Shown: piece by piece, positions 61,070 through 64,000 of the stretch
How the letters are laid out: every line of letters begins with the position of its first letter
Numbering within the stretch: position 1 is the first letter of the stretch
Origin: Novipirellula galeiformis
GTDB taxonomy: Bacteria; Planctomycetota; Planctomycetia; Pirellulales; Pirellulaceae
NCBI RefSeq assembly: GCF_007860095.1
Contig: NZ_SJPT01000003.1
Span: forward strand, 269,764-333,763
Direction of reading: 5' to 3'
Length of the DNA: 64,000 nucleotides
Made by a program: the position numbers and the translations under genes
Notes under the pieces: generated by a model
What the model saw: only the letters and a program-made list of their open reading frames with translations
Database searches by the model: none
What the model was told of the DNA's origin: nothing

Positions 61070-62197
61070 ACAGGACTCGATCGCCTTGACGACGCTCGAC
61101 GGATCGATGTCGCCGACCAAGCGAACGCTGCCAATCCGCTCGGGCAAGATGAATCGCAACTTGCCGTGCGAAACCTTCTTGTCTCGCTGCATCACGGGCA
61201 ACATCGCCTCGGCGTTCGCTTCGGGAAACGTCGTGGGTAACCCGCACGCCTGAATCAGTTCGGTTTGCCGTGGCAGCAACGTGGGCTCGCAGATCCCGAG
61301 ATCGACCGCCATGTTGGCCGCCATCTGCATCCCGATCGAAACCGCTTCGCCGTGCAGGAGTTGGCCATACCCGACGGTCGCTTCGATGGCATGGGCAAAC
61401 GTATGCCCGTAGTTCAAGATCGCTCGACGGCCGCTCGTTTCTCGTTCGTCTTCACCGACCACGCGAGCCTTGGATTGACAACTTTCCGCGATCGCCGCCC
61501 GAACCGTCCCATCATCGCGTGCGACCAATCCCGAGGCGTTCGCTTCTAACCACGCGAAGAACTCGGCGTCATCGATCACACCGTACTTAATCACTTCGGC
61601 CAACCCGCTCAAATAAGCGCGTTCGGGAAGCGTGGATAACACATCGGTATCGATCACCACTAAGGAGGGCTGCCAAAACGCCCCGATCATGTTTTTTGAC
61701 GTGGGAAGATTGATGCCCGTCTTGCCTCCCACGCTGCTATCGACCATGGCTAACAATGTGGTAGGAACTTGAACAAAGCGGATCCCGCGTGTGAACGAAG
61801 CCGCCGCAAATCCCGCCAAGTCTCCCACCACTCCGCCACCAACCGCAATCACAACACTGCGACGATCGGTCGAGCTATCAAGCATCCATTGCCACAATTC
61901 GCTTAATTGCGAGATCGATTTACTCGTTTCGCCTGAAGGCACCGAAATCGAACTGACTCGCAGCGGCGTTGCGTCGTCTCGCAACGAGGTCGAAAGCGAG
62001 TGAATCAAACGGTTTGCCCATGGCTCTTGGATCGCCGCGTCGGCGATCACCAACACGTGCGTCAAATCCGACATCGTGCTCAGCACGGTTTGGCTAAAGG
62101 TATCGATTTGGTCAGGGCCGATTTCAATTTGGTAACTGCGGTCCCCCAGTGGAACCTCGACCGAGAGAATGTCGTTGCGGTTTGAACCCGATAGCAT
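61064..62197 (-). CDS. aroB: 3-dehydroquinate synthase
   Basis: 377 residues. AroB cyclises DAHP to 3-dehydroquinate in the shikimate pathway, needing NAD and a divalent metal. Motifs: VIAVGGGVVGDLAGFAAASF (NAD-binding), VQVPTTLLAMVDSSVGGKTG, GLAEVIKYGVI (metal Glu), and ILNYGHTFAHAIEATVGYG and LLHGEAVSIGM (metal His residues). Length fits. The stop codon lies within repeat copy E. Divergent from the small membrane gene at 62490; convergent with the topoisomerase operon. Confidence 0.96.
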   Translation of the reverse strand: MLSGSNRNDILSVEVPLGDRSYQIEIGPDQIDTFSQTVLSTMSDLTHVLVIADAAIQEPWANRLIHSLSTSLRDDATPLRVSSISVPSGETSKSISQLSELWQWMLDSSTDRRSVVIAVGGGVVGDLAGFAAASFTRGIRFVQVPTTLLAMVDSSVGGKTGINLPTSKNMIGAFWQPSLVVIDTDVLSTLPERAYLSGLAEVIKYGVIDDAEFFAWLEANASGLVARDDGTVRAAIAESCQSKARVVGEDERETSGRRAILNYGHTFAHAIEATVGYGQLLHGEAVSIGMQMAANMAVDLGICEPTLLPRQTELIQACGLPTTFPEANAEAMLPVMQRDKKVSHGKLRFILPERIGSVRLVGDIDPSSVVKAIESCR

Positions 62198-62489
62198 GGA
62201 AGGACTCTAGGCGTAAGATATAGATGCGTGGCTGAACGTGGTGTCGTTTGACGGTAGTTTACAGCACGAAGCGGGTACAGCTAGTTTGAGACACAGGATG
62301 CTCGCCAGAGGAGCCGAGAAATAATGTCTCGCCGATATGCGTTTCTCGCTGACAGAATCCCTTTACCTGAATCCCAAAATCAAAACGAACCACCACAACG
62401 TGGCGGTGATCGGGGGAACCGATACCGCAGCGAAGCCTATCTCACCCACGCCCCCCTAGTAAACCGACCCCTCCGACGCGAGACATTTT

Positions 62490-63068
62490 TTGGCATCTGA
62501 AATATCACACGACGACAAATACAACGACCCCCGAGCTCGGATCACTCGGCGTGGCGTGCTGCTTGGCGTTGCCGTCATCGTTCTAGCCATCATTGGTGCC
62601 TACGTTAGCATCGTGGGCCGACGCACAAAGATCGAGAAAAGCACCGAATTCTGGGGCCAAGATACGATCACGGCCCTGCAAATCGGCGAACGGTTTGAGC
62701 TGGTTTCGTTGGACGCCGAGCGAAATGAACCGATCAATTTAACCGCGATGCCTGGGTTGGGTTTGTTACGACAAGCCCTTTTGGACGACCGCAATTACGA
62801 TTGGTCAACGAAGGCGACCGGTCCGATTGGCGAGCGGCTCGGGGCGGACGAGCAAGACGACGCGAATCGGATTCGTTTTCGCTTGACCGACCCGACTGCC
62901 AAACGGGTTGGTACGGTCGAATTAGATTTTGATCTAAATAGCGGCTGGATCGGCACCGCCGACGGAGCCAAAAGCGTTCGCATGAATGAACACACTCGCC
63001 CCAAACTCAAGAATTTCCTCACGACGGTCATGCATGCCGAGCAAAAACGCTACGATTTTCGTGAATAG
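62490..63068 (+). CDS. Hypothetical protein with one N-terminal membrane segment
   Basis: 192 residues from a TTG. A short basic start (RARITRRG) precedes one membrane segment (residues 22-42, VLLGVAVIVLAIIGAYVSIV) and a soluble domain of ~150 residues (VGTVELDFDLNSGWIGTADG near 140). No family is recognised. The region upstream is 292 bases with nothing evident. Start choice is uncertain because no other in-frame ATG or GTG lies before the membrane segment. Confidence 0.65.
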   Translation: MASEISHDDKYNDPRARITRRGVLLGVAVIVLAIIGAYVSIVGRRTKIEKSTEFWGQDTITALQIGERFELVSLDAERNEPINLTAMPGLGLLRQALLDDRNYDWSTKATGPIGERLGADEQDDANRIRFRLTDPTAKRVGTVELDFDLNSGWIGTADGAKSVRMNEHTRPKLKNFLTTVMHAEQKRYDFRE

Positions 63069-63126
63069 CGAGCCGGTTTCGTCGGTCAGCCCAAAGGGCA
63101 GGTTTTGCAAATTGCGTCTGTTTCAT

Positions 63127-63255
63127 CACCCGACGCTTCGTTTTTCATCCCCCGAGGCGTTAGCAAGAGAATATTGCGTTTGACGGTCCCTCGTTTACGC
63201 GTCGGGTTATGGATTTGCGGGAAAAAACGGCAATTGCCCCACTTCAGAAGGGCGC
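63127..63255. repeat. REP-like repeat, third copy
   Basis: cacccgacgcttcgtttttc, then cccgaggcgttagc and gtccctcgtttacgcgtcgg. It fills most of the 63069-63380 gap. On the minus strand one frame reads NPTRKRGT, a phrase I recall from repeat-derived ORFs in planctomycete genomes. Confidence 0.75.
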
Positions 63256-63380
63256 CGCACGGCTGGACGAGGAGCAAACGGTGATCCTGGCCCATGCTTC
63301 CTTGTATTTCCCACCATGCCATGGGCGTCATGCTACGATAGGAATCGATCCTTTTCTGGTACCTCAGCAAGGTCGATTCT

Positions 63381-64000
63381 ATGTCTGCCGATCGTCGCAC
63401 CCGATTGTCGCAAGTGGTTCAGCCACTGACGTCACTCGATGAGTTTTCTGCGGATCAAGCCAAGGCTGTTTGCGAGCAAGCGAAGCCGGCCTATGTCACC
63501 TCGACACTCAAAGCGCTTGTCCGTGGAGGGATCCTTCAACAGGTTATCGTCAACGATCAGCATCGGTTTCGATGGTGTGAACCGGAACGGTTCCAACCGG
63601 AAAAGTGGATCGATCAACAGATCCATGGGGTGCAAATCACTGAAACGCCGGTCGAAGAACGGCCCCGTGAGCGATTGATTCGCGACGGGGCGGCGTCGCT
63701 CAGTAACGGCGACCTGTTGGCGATCTTGATCCGGGTGGGAATTCGCAACGAGTCGGCGATCGTCGGTGGCAATCGAATCGGCAATCGCTTTGCAGCCCGA
63801 TTAGAAAAGTTGCCTCGCTGTGACCGAGACGAACTCCGCGAGATCACTCGGACAATCAATCGAGCCAGCTATGCGCAAATCATGGCGGGCATTGAATTGG
63901 GGCGACGCGTCGCAGCAGCCGAGGGAGACAATCGACAGGATAAAATCAAAATCACCAGCACCCAATCCGCTATCGAGTACTGCACCGCCGAATTTGCCAG
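63381..64000 (+). CDS. radC: RadC-like protein with N-terminal extension, 3' end outside window
   Basis: 206 codons in the window, running off the right edge. ATG at 63381 follows AAGG by 8 bases. From residue 94 it matches the RadC N-terminal domain: RPRERLIRDGAASLSNGDLL, AILIRVG, then ASYAQIMAGIELGRRVAAA. The JAB metal site (H-x-H-PSG) should follow outside. RadC normally begins within a few residues of RPRE. Here residues 1-93 (TSLDEFSADQAKAVCEQAKP, then AYVTSTLKALVRGGILQQVI) look like a winged helix, possibly a separate DNA-binding domain. RadC's link to DNA repair is disputed in the literature, so the role stays open. Confidence 0.82.
   Translation, partial: MSADRRTRLSQVVQPLTSLDEFSADQAKAVCEQAKPAYVTSTLKALVRGGILQQVIVNDQHRFRWCEPERFQPEKWIDQQIHGVQITETPVEERPRERLIRDGAASLSNGDLLAILIRVGIRNESAIVGGNRIGNRFAARLEKLPRCDRDELREITRTINRASYAQIMAGIELGRRVAAAEGDNRQDKIKITSTQSAIEYCTAEFA

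Noticed and set aside
63086-63400. Minus-strand protein containing NPTRKRGT
   Set aside because: This is a translation of the REP-like repeat and overlaps the radC start; such frames are known false genes in planctomycete genomes.

Overview
The window looks like a chromosomal segment of a planctomycete, most likely a Rhodopirellula-like member of the Pirellulaceae. The reasons are a DUF1559 protein with the planctomycete pilin-type core, an Hsp70-fused Ser/Thr kinase, short dispersed repeats whose translations read ITRSVSEG or NPTRKRGT, many GTG and TTG starts, housekeeping genes scattered singly rather than in large operons, and small secreted His/Tyr-rich proteins of unknown role. The assignment rests on recognising these traits, not on a database search. 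I see no rRNA, CRISPR array, prophage or complete insertion sequence.

Layout. 1-1412: 5' part of a secreted acidic repeat protein that runs off the window. 1.8-11.9 kb: a respiratory nitrate-reduction island. Rightward run napD, napA, a four-heme NapB, a NapF-like ferredoxin, a small protein and a monoheme protein, nearly all overlapping. Leftward from the same intergenic region: a tetraheme cytochrome, a DsrO-like Tat ferredoxin, an NrfD-like quinol-interacting membrane protein and an Rrf2 regulator with three cysteines. No napC or napGH is present, so the leftward module is the natural candidate for passing quinol electrons to Nap. 12.8-15.6 kb: a membrane protein coupled to a PhoD-like phosphatase. 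15.7-17.7 kb: a tandem array of ~215-bp units, each a 5' fragment of a GxxExxY (PDDEXK_3) gene plus an imperfect ~28-bp palindrome, with one intact gene in the middle; this is the most unusual structure in the window. 17.9-22.5 kb: an SDR oxidoreductase, a TerB-like/HNH endonuclease fusion, a planctomycete hypothetical protein, repeat-rich DNA and a membrane-anchored hypothetical protein. 22.7-30.3 kb: DUF1559 protein, small membrane protein, large secreted BNR-like protein, tsaB and two tandem paralogous metallophosphoesterases. 30.5-39.8 kb: ftsH, dxr, rseP, a THUMP-like methyltransferase, rplY and pth. 40.0-41.9 kb: rpsF, ssb and rplI (rpsR is missing from its usual place) and tRNA-Leu(UAG). 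42.5-51.0 kb: ppdK, hom, an ABC exporter whose permease is fused to a CPBP protease, and hemC. 51.2-56.1 kb: the kinase-Hsp70 fusion and three small secreted proteins. 56.5-64.0 kb: a type IIA topoisomerase pair, aroB, a membrane protein and the 5' part of radC.

Five copies of a ~100-bp intergenic element with short terminal inverted repeats, and three copies of a separate REP-like repeat, are spread through the window. One REP-like copy appears to have extended the tetraheme cytochrome gene at its 3' end. Simple-sequence expansions have also entered the coding regions of ftsH and dxr.
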